A stretch of 64,000 nt of DNA from Arthrobotrys musiformis (GCA_036971715.1 JAVHJL010000009.1:1918422-1982421), one strand, 5' to 3'; shown: positions 11,500 to 24,740, numbered from the stretch's first letter. Made by a program: numbers and translations. The notes: a model not told the origin generated them from the sequence alone.

Positions 11500-14400
11500 T
11501 ACGCTCCTCAGCGGCTCTTCCTTCGCGGCCTTTCTAATTTCCACATTCGATCAACAGTTGTCCATATGACAGTATAGGGTCACGTCGGGCTGACTTCGAA
11601 GCCTCGTTCTGTGGCGAACGCCAGCGAAGGTTCTAACGACTGGGGGCATTTACCCCCTTCCAGATGTCTTCCAAGTAGTATTCTCGACCAAAAATGGAAT
11701 TCTTGCCATGAAAAAGCTTAGCTCGGGTTGCACAGTTGCACAACCACCTGCCCTCCAATAGGCTCGGCTGTAATGCATTCTTCTGTCTGAGAGATCTGAA
11801 CCGATGGCTTGCATGAAAGAAGAGGGTAGCGTTGCAGCCGGGCTAAATTGGCTTGACGAAGGTCTTTTTGGGGCTGAGCGGACAGCATTGAGCAGAATTT
11901 CCCGCGATACAATGCCCTAACGAAATGCTCAAAGCTGAGGCTGAACCAATTTCTTTTTCATCCGAAAGAGCTAATAAGGCCGCGAGCAAAGCTTAATTTC
12001 TTTGTTTTCTTTCCTAGAAGCCATCCTACTTTGTTCAAAAACTCTGGGGATCTATTTTTGGTGCCGAGGAACGTTGCATGCAGGTAAGTGACCAGACTAG
12101 CCGAGGAACACATCCCAATGATACCTAACAAGTACTGTTAGGGCGAACATTTTCGGCGATGGCGATATGCAGCTGCCGGAAAGAGCCCAGACAAAAATCC
12201 GGCAGGCCATTTTATTTGATAGATTCGGGTGACCGTTGTACGCTACGTCTAATTTAAGTACCAACTACCATGAGGAATGGCTCGCTCGATCATACCGGCT
12301 GATAGGTGTGTCGTTGCATTGGAGCAGGGTGCCTGAGTGCGTGCTCTAGGGCAGGTGAAAAACAAAAACTCACACCGGACCTGCGTGGATCCATCAGGGT
12401 TTACTTGACTGAATCTTCGCATTGATCGTAAAAAAATTCATATGTTGGTCTCGGGGGCGCTCACGTAGTTCCCTTAGTCTCGAATCCAGTATTTCCCTAG
12501 ACTATACTACATACATATACGTACATATGCATACTTGATTGCTGTGAGAATGACGAGCGTGAGCAAGCGGGCGCAGGTACGAAGTGTCGCAAGGCCAAGG
12601 CAGAGGTGAGCGACCCTGAGCTGGTAGGTATGTATGTGCGTTACCTTGTAGGAAGGTTCGCGATCGAGCGTTTTACATGGTACATGTATATGTATACATG
12701 GGTACGACACCGTCTCGAGTTCGGGCCGATAGCGAGGATGTATATGTGCGTTTCCCCAAGGCTGTTTCTTTCCGTTTAGCAAGTCATTTAGGCCACGCAT
12801 AACAGGTCACCTCCTGTTCGATACCCCCGGCTGAGGATTAAATATATATTCTGTACGCATGAATGCACAGGTACGTTAAAGTTTAATCGATAATACTCAG
12901 GGCTTGCCCTATGAATCACGTTTATAGATATCAACCTGGCCAACACGACGCAGGAGCTCATAGCTCATATTTTTCATGGATATTAATATTGCCTGGTTGC
13001 CGAAAAAAAGAAGCCTCTATTCTTTCTATAGTGCAATAGAGTGCCTTCATTTCTACTCTCATATCTTCTATATCTGTCCAATCGAAAAAAAGGTCAGTAC
13101 GTGTCTGGGTAAATATTAGGCGTAATACCTATAGTAATAATAGTCTGGGCCGGCCGTCTCGTATATTAATCGGTAGATCAACCAACTGTTCATGTTATGC
13201 ACACATGGCAGCCTCAAAATAACCCCCTCTAGAGTTTAGAATATTTCGGTCCCGTGGAATTAGATGATTCCAGCGTATAATAGCTGCTAAATGAACACTT
13301 ACATCGCCGCTCCTGCCCACTCGCGAATCCACCGTATGCTCAACTAAATATATTATGGACGATATATGTATGAGCGTGTACACGTGTGGCTGCATTTCCA
13401 TGGGGACAATGAGAACTCGAGAGATACGACAGATATCCAAGTATCTAGATCCAAGCTAACATGCACCAAAGCTAAGCAACTATGGTACGGCCCCCGACAT
13501 GTGCTAAATATAAATGCGCGTATCGTACCCCAATCTCCGACGCGAGACTATCAACAATTGCTTCCCTATAGCTAGTATACATAGGTATGTATATATAATA
13601 ACACCATCGCAATCGCATTAATTACATACGAGCTGGAGGGCTTTGCGTATTAATATATTGAATATTGAATTAAATGATCAATGGTACCCAAAAGTACTTC
13701 CATATATTCTAAAATCCCAACAGCCGCCGGTCGAGGTCGGGCATTCTAGCGACGGTATCGATATATCAATAAATGTGAGTTGTTGGTTATTGGACCGTAT
13801 CCTGATACATCGTGAAAGGATTACCTTTTCATTATGATATCCCAAATATTAGATCCCTTTCTAGCTCCTGCGTGTCAACGAGTTGAGATTTATGAGTAAC
13901 CAACGGATAGCCGGCTGAGAAGAAAGCCAAGAGATTTTTGTTTTGGGATTCAAGTGGCCAAAGCGTAAGCCTTGATCAGGAGTAGGCACCACTTGATGGC
14001 GATGCAGGGCTGCTCAGGTCTACGTGTACCATTGTGAGGTACCTCGCTACACACATGCACGCCTACTAGATAGATTATTTTCCATAGGCGGCAAAAGGGG
14101 GCGGGTTTCTATGATCTAACGGCATAGTTATGTGTGTACTCGCAGCTGATAAGTCGGCATACGTTTCGTATCAAAACCATCGTTTCGGCTTGATGCTACA
14201 AGTCATCGCTTTTTGTAAAATTACCAGCCAGGAGATTGAAGAGTGATGTAGGGATAAAGATCCCAACTATTTTTCGTTCTTTCATTGACGAGTTAAGGTA
14301 TTGGCGGCTTTCGGCGCTGTATATTGAATTTTGGTATCATTGCCGGTCCCTTGATTGTTTTAGTACTATACTTCACCTTTGCCTTCTGCTTTTTTTTTTT

Positions 14401-15076
14401 TTACCAAGTCGATAGGCTATCTGGGACAAGTACAAGTGCCGCATAATGAAACTTACGAGCTCGATTAAATTATCTAGCGCCAGGAACTCGTAACAAAGAA
14501 GCGGGATACCGGATGGAGACGCCTGAACATGTCATTTAGCGTCATCCACGACTGCAACCAATATACGTGAAAGTAAAAGGCGTTCTATAGATTTAGAGGA
14601 AGTCAGATGCCTTGAACACCTGAATTTGTGAAGCTAAAATCAAAATACTTGAATGCTCCATCACTAGATGGATAATTAGAAGACTACAGATAATTTTAAG
14701 ATGTTCGTCTCGATCATCAACATCATATGCCGTGTGCCCAGATACCACCCCGCATTGTACAATTTGTAGACGTCGACCATCAACACCTCGTCTCGAATCC
14801 CTAGTTTGCAAAACGATACCCCGTGGGGTACGGGAGCTAGTTCGTGGAGTCACAAGAGTGGAGTCACATCCGCCTGGTAGTATAGGTTTATTAGTAGACG
14901 GAGCCTCAGCTGGGGCTGTCCATGGATCTGTGCTGTAGCGCAGAGGGTAGATGAGACAAGTTACACTTAGCTTAGCTTTAAATTGTATATATCTAGGTTG
15001 GGTTTCGGCCTCAAAGTTTACGAACATGGGTAATTAAACTTTTCGTTAAAGCATCTCGGAAATCGATCCCAGGGTT

Positions 15077-15107
<31 letters not shown>

Positions 15108-16580
15108 GGAAAACCATATCCAACCGAGGCTTCTTGAACTTGAGAAATCTACCCGGTTGATCAATCGAACGGTGACAATCTATCGTTGGTTGTTGTTCAA
15201 ATTTGTCTGGACGCTTGTATATAATGTCGTTCGCGTTTGCCCGGCTCTTTACTATCTTCATTTGATTTTTAGATCGATTTATGCAACCATTATATTATAG
15301 ATCAATGCAGATTTCCCAATTTAGATTCTATTGACCCGGAAAAGTGGTCTGACAGATTATATCGATTATCGAATGCAGGTGTCCACCCAGAACGTAAAAG
15401 GTGCTCACGTTTCGCTTGCTTTAGTCCGTTGAGTTGACTGTCTTATATCCATGGTAATATCATGACAAAACTGTTGTATAATACCGTCTGTTCAATCTCC
15501 CTACCCCCAGCCATCCAGCCATCTGGGAGCTTGAAAATTGCTGCTTTGGGCTTCCAATTCGGTAAGAGTGGGTCGGGTGCACCCCAGAACGGTTCTTCTT
15601 CGTCTCGATGGCTTATTCAAGTTAGGAACATCCAAATTGCAAACCATCGATGGCACGTGTTTATCCAGTGGCATGGTCACACCTTACTTGATCCTACCTT
15701 AGGTCCTTGTCAATATCCCCACAGACGGGTAGCGGCTAGTTAGTGACTAAGCCCCGCAACCGAGCGAGTCTAAGGGAATATTTTGAGCATGAGAATCTGA
15801 ACTCTGTTTCACATTCGAGACCTTCTGGTCGGCTTTCTATTCGTCTCGAAGTCCTCCCTTTAAATTTCTTTGTCATGGTGCGTGGGTTTCTGGTCACATA
15901 GCATCGTTTTGGCATCTAATTATTCTCGCAAAATGATGCATGAGCTCACACTCCTTTACATAAACAGAGCTGTGACAAGGAATACCTCAAAAAAAAAAAA
16001 AACAGTCGATACAGCGTGGTGCCTATACTTACATATTTACGTGGGTCTGTTGACCTGGCGAAGCTAAGTGGAGACGTTTGGGCTCGATAGCTTGCACAGT
16101 ATGTTGATACATGTACTTTTTGTGCTAGTGTGCGTGAGACAAATACCATTTTTGTCCCCATTCAATCCAATGCAATAACATGTTCATGGTATAAGAGAAT
16201 AGGGTATCTTGGAGGTAGCCAACAACAGTCAGCGTTTACGGCGTGAATCCACAATAAGGTCTTCCGCCTTTCAGCCAGGTATGATCGTTTTAATCCTCTG
16301 GTATGTAGGCTGCGGCCTGGGCCCGGATGTGAATTTCGCAATTATCGTTAATGCATTGGGTGAACAACTATGATATCAATCCCATTCGTTTTGCGATTGT
16401 GGAGAGGAGACAACGAAAAATCGGTGGCGTCCTTTGAATCCTGGCCTTCTCCCGTTCGGGGTTCCGGTTGGTGTACCGACGTGACGTCTATTATGTAGCG
16501 TGGGTCTGCTATCATCACTTGCCAGACCACACCGCAGAAACTTGATCAAATGGGCCCAAGAGGGCTTGTGCCTGGCGCGT
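11500..16580. other. Gene-poor 5-kb stretch
   Basis: I find no supportable gene here. The open frames of 60-140 codons on both strands have low-complexity or random composition, no ATG-plus-splice model, and no recognisable domain. The sequence holds many short alternating purine/pyrimidine runs such as TACATACATATACGTACATATG near 12510 and a poly(A) tract at about 15086-15108. The left end includes the promoter of the PhiA-like gene. Confidence 0.45.
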
Positions 16581-16582
16581 AA

Positions 16583-17146
16583 TGTGGGCAAATCACTAAT
16601 AAATTCTCGAAAAACATCAGTGCGAATGTTATATCACAGGCCAAGTACCTTGTCTTTTCTTCCGTGGAGCTTATCTGCTTGCTTCCGCAACAAGGTTAGT
16701 TAGAATATGCATGGCGTTTCGGAACCCTGCATTCTAATCACCAAAAAGAAAGACAGACAATTCGGGCTTTCTTTCCAGATGCATCGGGGGCCAAAGTTCT
16801 GAAAAACCATGCACCACTTCAGACAATAATCCGTGCGAGGTTGAGGCACAGGCCCTCGGAGACTATTGATTACGTGGTTCAAGAATGCATTGATGCACGA
16901 TGGTACTTACATATTAGAACATCCAAGTACCCTCCAGCTCCACTCGACCCACGTATATTAGCGAGTTTCAATTTGTTCGGTCAAGGCCCACCAAACTTGG
17001 ACCTATTCGATGGAATCCCACCTGGCCTTGGTTATCTACGGATATCGGAGAGAGCTAGAGTACTTACACAGATACTAGACCGGTACAATGTGATGGATCC
17101 ATGGAAAGTACTCTTAATTACTCTTGGCTTGGCGGCGCTCCTCTGA
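16583..17146 (+). CDS. Possible two-exon 3' part of an unknown gene
   Basis: I do not recognise this. A frame open from 16583 ends at CAACAAG followed by GTTAGT (donor at 16695). A TTTCCAG acceptor ends at 16778, with a TTCTAATC branch-like motif between. Splicing (84-base intron, phase 1 on both sides) fuses it to a clean frame that ends at TGA 17146. The exon 2 product is about 122 residues, with non-random composition: DYVVQECIDARWYLHIRTSK, then a Pro/Gly-rich part (GQGPPNLDLFDGIPPGLGY), and a hydrophobic end VLLITLGLAALL that could be a tail anchor. I found no convincing start codon upstream, so this is either the 3' end of a longer gene with unseen exons or a decayed remnant. Confidence 0.3.
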
Positions 17147-18020
17147 TATTGTGTGCGAGTGTGCCGGCGGTCTGTTTGGAACTCACCCTATTTTCTAAAG
17201 TGAGACGGGAGACGACCCCAATGAGGTTGAAATTCTGGGTAGTTGGTTAAGCTGTGCTGAAGCGACAATAAATTTGCAATTTGTGTGCCTTGTAAATACA
17301 GAGGGATAACATGCCAAGGAAGAGCCAAATCAATTTATTATTAAACTATGGAGCTATGGCTTTCAATTTGGGACTTGTGCTACATGATACAACGGGAAAT
17401 GGGGCGATTCTTCGTGCTAGTTCGACATCCGCTAGCGGTGCAAACTAACTACGGTGACTTGGAAGTTTTGAAGTTGGCTCCGACGGCCTAGCCGAATAAG
17501 GATTAAACCCTAAACATGGGAACGCCGCTAGGATGTTCGATAACTAGCTGCTGCAGCCGAGACATCTAGCGACTCCAGTATGCATATCCCGCAGCGAATT
17601 ACAATTCACGTGCAGCTGCTGAGCCGTTTCCTCCCAGGACGGGATAGTATGGTGGGGCGATGAGCAAACCTTATGCTTCTTGCTCTCATTGTCGCTGTGA
17701 CTGTGTGGCATGGCCTAGTCGATCAGTCCGTTATACATGTGTGTATTGAAGCATGAGGGTGGACGGACGATGAATCAATAGTGAAAATGCTTTGACCTGC
17801 TTGACCATACCGCAGGCCGGCGTACGGCAATGTGTGTATATATATCGAGGGCCCTAGGTCCCCAAAGTCTCAATGGTTCTCCAGGTGTTCGAATACTCCC
17901 TCGTCCCCAGCTATCACTCCTCCTGCTCTCGTTACTACTGTGCGGGTGGCAGATACCTCCTGCTGATACTTTAGTAGTAAGATTTTCACAATCTGGAAGT
18001 GTTTCTTCTGTAGTTTTGCA
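17147..18020. other. Promoter region of the MFS permease gene
   Basis: No gene seen. An alternating TATATATA run near 17836-17843 and a pyrimidine-rich leader (about 17895-17945) precede the ATG at 18021, as is common for fungal promoters. Confidence 0.4.
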
Positions 18021-19904
18021 ATGGCATCCATCGATGAGAAGCAGCCTACTGTCGGCAATACCGAGAACCTAGAGGCCGGCGATAAAGGTTCTGATCATGT
18101 TTCCTACACGGAAGCACAGAAGAAGCGGATAGTCCGCCGGATTGACTTCCGCATCATCATCATCTTAGGTGTTGTATACTGCTTCTCTCTAATTGATAGA
18201 AACAACATGGGAACCGCGTCAGTTGCTGGGATGAATGCTGCTCTCGGCATGAATGTTGCAAATAATGGATACGTAAGGAGTCCGGCTACCCTCTAGATTG
18301 CGAGCATGAGGAGGCTAACTGATACTTTGATTTCCTTCGGATCGATAGTCGATTTCCAATCTTGTGTTTTTCAGTTTGTATACTGCCGTACAGCCATTCG
18401 CTACTATCCTCATCCGTTTTTTCGGACCCCGAAACTTCTTGGGCTCTCTAGCTCTTCTTTGGGGTGCCACAGTTATTGGAATGGGTTTCGTCAAGAACTG
18501 GCACCAACTTATGGGATTGCGCATCTTGCTCGGTCTCTTTGAAGGTGGTTTCTTTCCTGGAGTCGCCTACTTGCTGAGCACATGGTATACTCGTTGTAAG
18601 TATTCCCGCGAATCAGCCCTTTGCCCCTATCAGCGCCTAGATTCGAGGCTACAGTCAGCCTTCTTGGAAGGGGCTCGGAAGGTACATGTACCTAGATGCT
18701 AATCGTGTTATCCAATGACTAGATGAGATGGGTCGTCGATTCTCTTATGTCTACATGCTTGCAGCCATTGCGTCGGCTTTCTCCGTAAGTTAGCTGAGAT
18801 TTCGATCGAAAAGCAAAATTAACTATAAGCAAATTCTTATGGATATCACGGCGGTGTTTTCTAGGGTATTTTTGGGTACGGTCTGATGCATATGGACGGA
18901 ACTGCTGGGCTTGCTGGCTGGGTAAGACGCCGCATCTTTCCGCGGATTTTGAGATCTTAATTGGGGGGACTTGTCACTAATATGTATCTTGTCTCTTGAT
19001 AGAGGTGGATCTTCATTATGGAAGGGGTCATTACCATTGCCCTTGCTCTTGCGGCATTCTTCTTGATCATTCCATTCCCAGATGCCGATGCACACAAGGC
19101 TTTCAAGTTCCTCAATAAGGAGGAAGTTGACTTTGTCATTCGCACCATTGAAGAGGACCGTGGAGATGTTCAGCTCGAGGAGTTCACTGTGCGCAGGTTT
19201 CTCAGTGGTGGCAAGGATATCAAAATCTACTTCCTTGGGGCTCTTTACGGTCTTTCCGCCGTCGTTACATACGCTCTCGCGTTCTTTTTGCCTCTTATCC
19301 TCCGCCAGGGTATGTGTGGATGTTATTTGTTTCACTTTGAACACCTGTCGTTTGATTTATTGACGTGATACCTTTAGGGATGGGTTTCTCGATTTCCGAA
19401 TCCCTCTTGCTCACTGTTCCACCATACGCTTTCACCTTCATCTGGCTCTATGTAACCGGATGGGTTGGCGATCATTACAAAACTCGAGGCCCGGTGATCA
19501 TCTTCAACTGTCTTCTCGAAATTATGGGGGTTGTTCTTATCGGCTGGTCTCCCACCAACGCTTCCAAGTATACGGGCGTATTTTTCTGCTGTGCCGGAGC
19601 TAGTGCTAATGTTCCAATTGCTCTGGCTTACCAAGCCAATAACATCCGTGGCCAGTGGAAGAGAGCGCTTTCTTCTGCCACTATCGTTATCTGGGCTGCC
19701 ATCGGCGGTATTGCTGGTGCCTTGGTCTTCAGGCCACAAGATGCCCCACACTACAAGCCTGGTCTCTATGCTGCACTTACTGCCGCCTCGCTTACCATCA
19801 TTGACACCATTGGTTTGATGGTTTACTTCAAATGGGCTAATGGAAAGGCTGATCGTGGCGAGAAGGTCTTGGAAGGCTCTGAAGAGTTTCGATTCACTCT
19901 TTAA
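18021..19904 (+). CDS. MFS permease, Dal5-like anion:cation symporter
   Basis: A twelve-segment major facilitator protein of the fungal allantoate permease (Dal5) type, which takes up small organic acids, ureides or vitamins with protons at the plasma membrane. Exons 18021-18272, 18349-18595, 18723-18784, 18865-18921, 19003-19309 and 19378-19904 are phase-consistent and encode about 483 residues, the usual length. The marker R.IDFRII..LGVVYCFSLIDRNNMG (about residues 40-64) corresponds to the family's conserved first segment. GFFPGVAYLLSTWYTR followed by YEMGRRFSY is the loop 4-5 signature. RWIFIMEG begins segment 6. The central cytosolic loop carries DVQLEEFTVRRFLSGG. Substrate cannot be told from sequence. 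Two very short exons (62 and 57 bases) are needed to keep the frame and are supported by GTAAGT/TAG borders. The gene is convergent with the phosphatase gene downstream. Confidence 0.88.
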
Positions 19905-20252
19905 GCTGGCAAATATCCGCAGCACTAATTTTGAACCATAGTCATTGTTTTGTGCATGTGATAGCAGCTTATTTTGGGTTGGCTTTAGTTTTAATGTGCG
20001 TACTGCCTATCAATGCATTATCATGGTCTTGTTATATATACGAATATTTTACATGATCATAATTTTATGCCCGTTACGTCTCAAGCTTTCAGACGCTCGT
20101 ACTATCTGCCAGGTTTGCGTTGGTGGTGTTGTAAAACACAGCGGGTCCAATGCGGCGGTGCAGGGCGCCGGAGTTCTCTCGGCCCGAGGGACCTGCTTTT
20201 TTTTTTTTTTTTTTTTTTTTGAAGAAAAAATTGGCAAACACAAAACGAAATG

Positions 20253-21326
20253 TTATGAAGGATTGACGAGCAGACAGTTTCGTATTTTCTTAATCTGCTC
20301 CGCAGTGACTTGGGCGCTTGTCAGGTACTTCTCAATACCGCCGTCGTCTTCGATGTAGCCTACAACACTTTCAACCCACTCTTCTTGTGCATCTGCAAAC
20401 CCAGATTCCTCAGTATACCCCAACGGGATCATTTCTTTTAGCATTTCCTCACGGACTCCCTTCAGCCCATCGTTTGATAGCATATAATCATGGTCAATGG
20501 CTTTTATTTCTTCGTCGCCTTCGCCCAGGATGGTGAGAAGGACTAGAAGTGTGGCGAGCCCCGTTCTGTCCTTGCCTTGGGTGCAGTGGATTAGTGCCGG
20601 GTAATTCGATTCTTCAGATAAGATTGCGAATGTTTGCTTGATCTCTGGTTTCAGCCAACGAAGACATTCGTAGGCTATACCCTTTAAGCCCAGCGGAACG
20701 AGGGCGAAGGTAGATATGAGCCGCACGACTGTGGTTTTGAATCCAAATAAGTGGCAGAAGATCACCTGGATAAGACGGTACCAAGGCAGGCGGGTAATGA
20801 GTGCCTTCTTGTTGAATTGGTCACTTAGGTAGGGGATATGGTGGACTTTGGCGCCTGGGACTGCGGCGACGGGGCTCTGGTTTGGGTTCTTTGTGGAAAC
20901 CCGTTCGCGTTCGGTTTTCGTGCGTAGGTCGAGGATCGATTTGAGGTTTGTTTGGGAAGTGAGGATTTCGATGTCCGCTGGGGTTGCATGGTCTAAGCAT
21001 CAATTAGTTGGCTGTGTGCAGCTTGGAGGGAACCGGCATATTGCATACCTAGACGACCGGACCGGAATAACATGCCTTCTTTCATCGTTCTATATCAGAG
21101 GCAGTTAGGACAGTTGGTTGGTTTTTTTTTTTTTTTTTTTTTTTGTATTTTTCCTTTCGAGTAAAAGGTTTCGGGGCTACTGGACTATAATTTATTCTTA
21201 CTTCTTTCCGAAGTATTGGTTGACCGTAGCACCAACATCACGACAATTATGGACGGCTGTTAGCCCAAGACCCCGAGGTCCTTTGAGGGAGTCGCCTTCC
21301 TGGGTCATGTTTGGTGATGACTGCAT
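20253..21326 (-). CDS. Tyrosine/lipid-type phosphatase (Y_phosphatase3 family)
   Basis: A Cys-dependent phosphatase of the fungal/bacterial Y_phosphatase3 family, which may act on phosphotyrosine or phosphoinositides in the cytosol. Exons: up to 21202, 21089-21049, 20992-20253. Donors are GTAAGA and GTATGC, and phases (2, then 1) fit. Signatures in order: NCRDVGATVNQYFG (the NFRDVG motif), MKEGMLFRSGRLDHATPADIE, LKSILDLRTKTERER, and the active site HCTQGKDRTG with catalytic Cys and Arg. A hydrophobic insert (LISTFALVPLGLKG) separates the halves. The start is unresolved: 21326 is the first in-frame ATG, but the frame is open and protein-like to about 21595 (SLTDFRGWVDP near 21500) without an ATG, while good ATGs at 21598 and 21568 lie in another frame. 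Either an upstream exon or a one-base difference is likely. The true protein is probably longer. Confidence 0.78.
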
Positions 21327-21329
21327 GCA

Positions 21330-22912
21330 AGGATGGTTATATGGAAATAGAGGGAGATAGTTCAGAGGTTCTTTGGGACGCTGAACGGGAGGTTGGCGGA
21401 ATTCCGGAATGAGCCTCCAATTTATCACAGTTGTAGAACTGGCACTGGTGCGTTCTCGAACCAACTGTTCGGATAGACCGGATTTTGGCGACTCTGTGGG
21501 ATCCACCCAACCCCTGAAGTCTGTCAGGCTTGCAGATGTCGCCTGAAGAGCTACCAGTGGAGTGCATTGTTTGGTGTTGTTTGTAGGCGATGTCCATTAT
21601 GTATCAATTATTGATAGTCCCGCGCGAGACGACCGCCTGCGGCGCCTGCATAATCCACACTGGTAATAAAAAAAGGCCGGGAGTATAATGCTAATTATAC
21701 ATCTAAAGCTTCTTAGTATCAATATATGTGCGGTAATTGCGAATTCACAAAAGTTGTTGCATATGCGCATGGGAATCCGTAGATCGTAGATGATCAGTGC
21801 TGTGTGTCCCGTTGCTATATTCTCGGGATCCCAGTTGCGTATGTCATTGACTACCTAGGTACCTGGACATCAACAAATTGTCAGTCCCAAGGGAGTTACA
21901 TGTGTCATTGCAATGGCCTCTGTTGTTTACAGGCAAGCGTCTAAATGGTAATTTGCACTCTGGATATTTGAAATATTCGTCGAGTCAATTTGGACCACCG
22001 GGTGCCAGTGTTTGCATCACAACATATGCAATATTGAGTCGATTCATACATAGGTATCTACATGTATAGACGGACACGAACTCTTAAGTATTGATTGTAA
22101 GAAAGCGATTTTTGTCTTGGCATGAATCGGTTGTTGTCCCATAGACTTGAAGAATGCGAATGATCATTGTTGGCGAGTTGGCCGTGTTATGTATGTATGT
22201 ACATACAATTAGTATCAATTCGGTAACATCCCGATTTAGCTGTTCTACTGCTAGCAGCTTGGCTGCTCTGTTCTGATGCGTATGCATCATTTGAGTTTGA
22301 AATACTCGCCTGATCAACAAAGCCAATAATATTTTCGTCTGATCTATGGCCCACAAGCTGGTTCCCCAAATCAACCTTAGCCTGTGAACAGCTCGACCCA
22401 TCACGCGACGGTAGAGTCCCCAGTTTGGGTATGTTTTCCAACATGCAAAACAGGGGAAAGAGCTCCCAACTATTCAAAAGCCAACCCTTTTTCTCCAGGG
22501 GAAAAAAGAAAGAACGTCAGCTGAACCCCTCCATGATTCGGACTTTCTCCGCCAACTCTTTGCGGGGTTTTTCTGGGACCCTTATGGAGCCGTGCCTCAA
22601 TACATAAGACTAAGTCAGCTGCAGGATGGGGTTTTCTATATGCACATCCCCTTGTATTTGTGGAAGAATCGGTCATGATGCATATGACCAGATCAGAAAA
22701 AAGACCCTTTGAAAAAGGGCTGCATGTGCCGACGACTGCATAGCTTAGCTATAGTAGTACTTAAGGGCCACAAAGCCCAGGAGGAAACCTTTGGAAGTTG
22801 CTCGCGTGAGGGCGATATTCGACTTTTATTCTAGAAATTCAATATTATTAATTGCCCGATAACAAACTGTAAGTCTTTCGGTCGGGGCCCATTCCTCAGA
22901 TTGCATGCACAC
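21330..22912. other. Intergenic (with unresolved 5' part of the phosphatase)
   Basis: Positions 21330-21600 probably include the amino-terminal coding part of the phosphatase on the minus strand. The rest shows no gene. It holds the palindrome TACCTAGGTA at 21852-21861 and several TATGTATG/TACATACA runs near 22190-22210. Open frames on the minus strand at 22187-22477 and 22084-22404 overlap each other and look random. Confidence 0.45.
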
Positions 22913-24404
22913 ATGGGGTGGTTCAAGAATCGAAGGCAAGAAGATTTAGTAGAAGGCACGGGCGCACCGTCAACAAATGCTCCGACAACGACTCCGGACG
23001 AAGCGGCGGCATTATTGCCCAACGAGTCATATAGATTAGAGCGGCGTAGGCCCAGCGGCAGTAAATTATGGCTACTGCCAGCCGTAGTGTTTCTCTTGAT
23101 GATGTCGTTCCTTACCCGAGAGGGGGCCATGTGGTTTTTCAGCGGAACTTGGGTGTCAGAGGTGAGATTCCAAAGGCTTGTAATTGAAAGGAATCTGAGA
23201 AGTTCGGAAGCACGGGGGAATTAAGATTTATAAATGCTAATTAGGCGATATTATAGGCACAAGCGGTCTCAATAGATATAGAATACACGGATGGCCTAGG
23301 ATTCTGGATAGAAGGGAACGGAAAGGTCGAGGGAAGCATAGACGTTTTGGAAATACCCGCAGACCAGAAGCCGAAGCTTGAAGTTCAAGTTTACACCTTA
23401 ACATGGGACACCGACGGGTTTAAATCGGTACAGCTAGAAAATACCGAGGGTTGCGTGATACTCAAGGTGCGGACGTCATCCTGAATTTCGTGAATTCAGC
23501 GATTTGAGAGGAGCCCGAGCCTGCATCCACTAACATGGGGATACTATAGTGCGAAAGGGCCTTCCAAAAATCCTTCTTCCAACGCTCAGTACCTCCCGTT
23601 AGGGTCCGCGCAAAGCTTTACCTCAGGCCGGGGAGTCTCCAAGATCTCCTTCTCGTGGCCAGTAATCTGAACATTAATCTGGACATCCCAAATGTTCAAC
23701 TATCCAGCGCCAGTTTTACTAGCGACCTCGGCGTCATCAAGTCTATCAACTACTTAAACTCCCTAGATACCGAGGTTCACACCGTTTCCGGTGATATCTC
23801 TGGCAAATTCGATCTTCGCGAGAAACTTCGATTTCGGACAGAGAAAGGGAAAGTCGATATCCAGGTCGCGCCGGGAGAAGGTGAGGGATACGCCTCCACC
23901 GACATCAAGACGGTAAGCGGTGACGTCGCAATCAAATTTGACGAACCCAAGGTCCAACGAAGCTACAGAACGACTCTCCACTCATATTCTGGCAAAATCT
24001 CGGGCCGTTTGCTTCTAGGAAAGGGTCTTTCGGCAAAATCCAAAACTGGTGATATCGACCTCCACATAATCGGCACGGGCTGGAAGGAGCCATACCTAAA
24101 GACAGACAACGACTCAGGTCGAACAAAAATAACGGTTGAAGAAAGCACCCTCGGGGGGATGCTAAGTTCGCACACCTCGAGTAGTGGTGACATCGATCTC
24201 TTTTACCCATCGGCGTGGGAGGGAGAACTCCACGCAAAAACGGGTGCGGGTGATATCCGCGTCCATGGTGACGGTGTCCAAATCACACAAGATTCGGAAG
24301 GGCTTGTGAGAGGTCAGGAAGTTTGGGCGGAAAAGGGTGACCCTGCCAAGGGCCGTCTAATGGCCCGGTCGGGTACGGGCGATATCTTGATTTCCATAAC
24401 GTAG
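22913..24404 (+). CDS. Single-pass membrane protein with DUF4097-like GD-repeat domain
   Basis: A probable surface or endomembrane protein of unknown role. Exons 22913-23161, 23257-23466 and 23550-24404 join in phase 0 to about 437 residues. The basic, Pro/Thr-rich N-terminus (GWFKNRRQEDL) is followed by a transmembrane segment KLWLLPAVVFLLMMSFL at about residues 54-70, so the C-terminal domain is likely lumenal or extracellular. The last 250 residues are built from repeated strands with a GD core: TVSGDISGKF, TVSGDVAIKF, SYSGKISGRL, SKTGDIDLHI, SSSGDIDLFY, TGAGDIRVHG, SGTGDILISI. This is the pattern of DUF4097-type beta-helices. The second intron has the weak donor GTGCGG (23467), but skipping it gives an early stop, and splicing to the TATAG at 23549 keeps the frame. 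I know of no assigned biochemical activity. Confidence 0.75.
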
Positions 24405-24740
24405 CATATCAACCGGTGTCGTTCATTTAGTTTCTTTGATTTCTCCGGGGCCCCAACTAGCATAAGCATTAAGATTTCTTATTGCTCTCAATATTCAACT
24501 TTTGGAGTTCTGGCGCTGGCGTTAAACGTTTGTCAATGCCTCGTACATACACATACATATATCCGGATATTCGCAGACCTAGGCAAGCAATTCCATCGTT
24601 ATATGAGCACTTAAGTATACAGCATATAGCTAGCTATATATGTATATAGTCGAGGTATCTTAATTGTGAGATTCAATTCATATGATCGCATATGTATGTG
24701 GTTGAATCCTTCTATAATCTAGGCTATGTACGAGACCAGG

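Noticed and set aside
20199..20221. Long poly(T) tract (also near 21121 and poly(A) near 15086)
   Set aside because: Simple homopolymers between genes; no adjoining poly(A)-type retroelement or target duplication could be seen.
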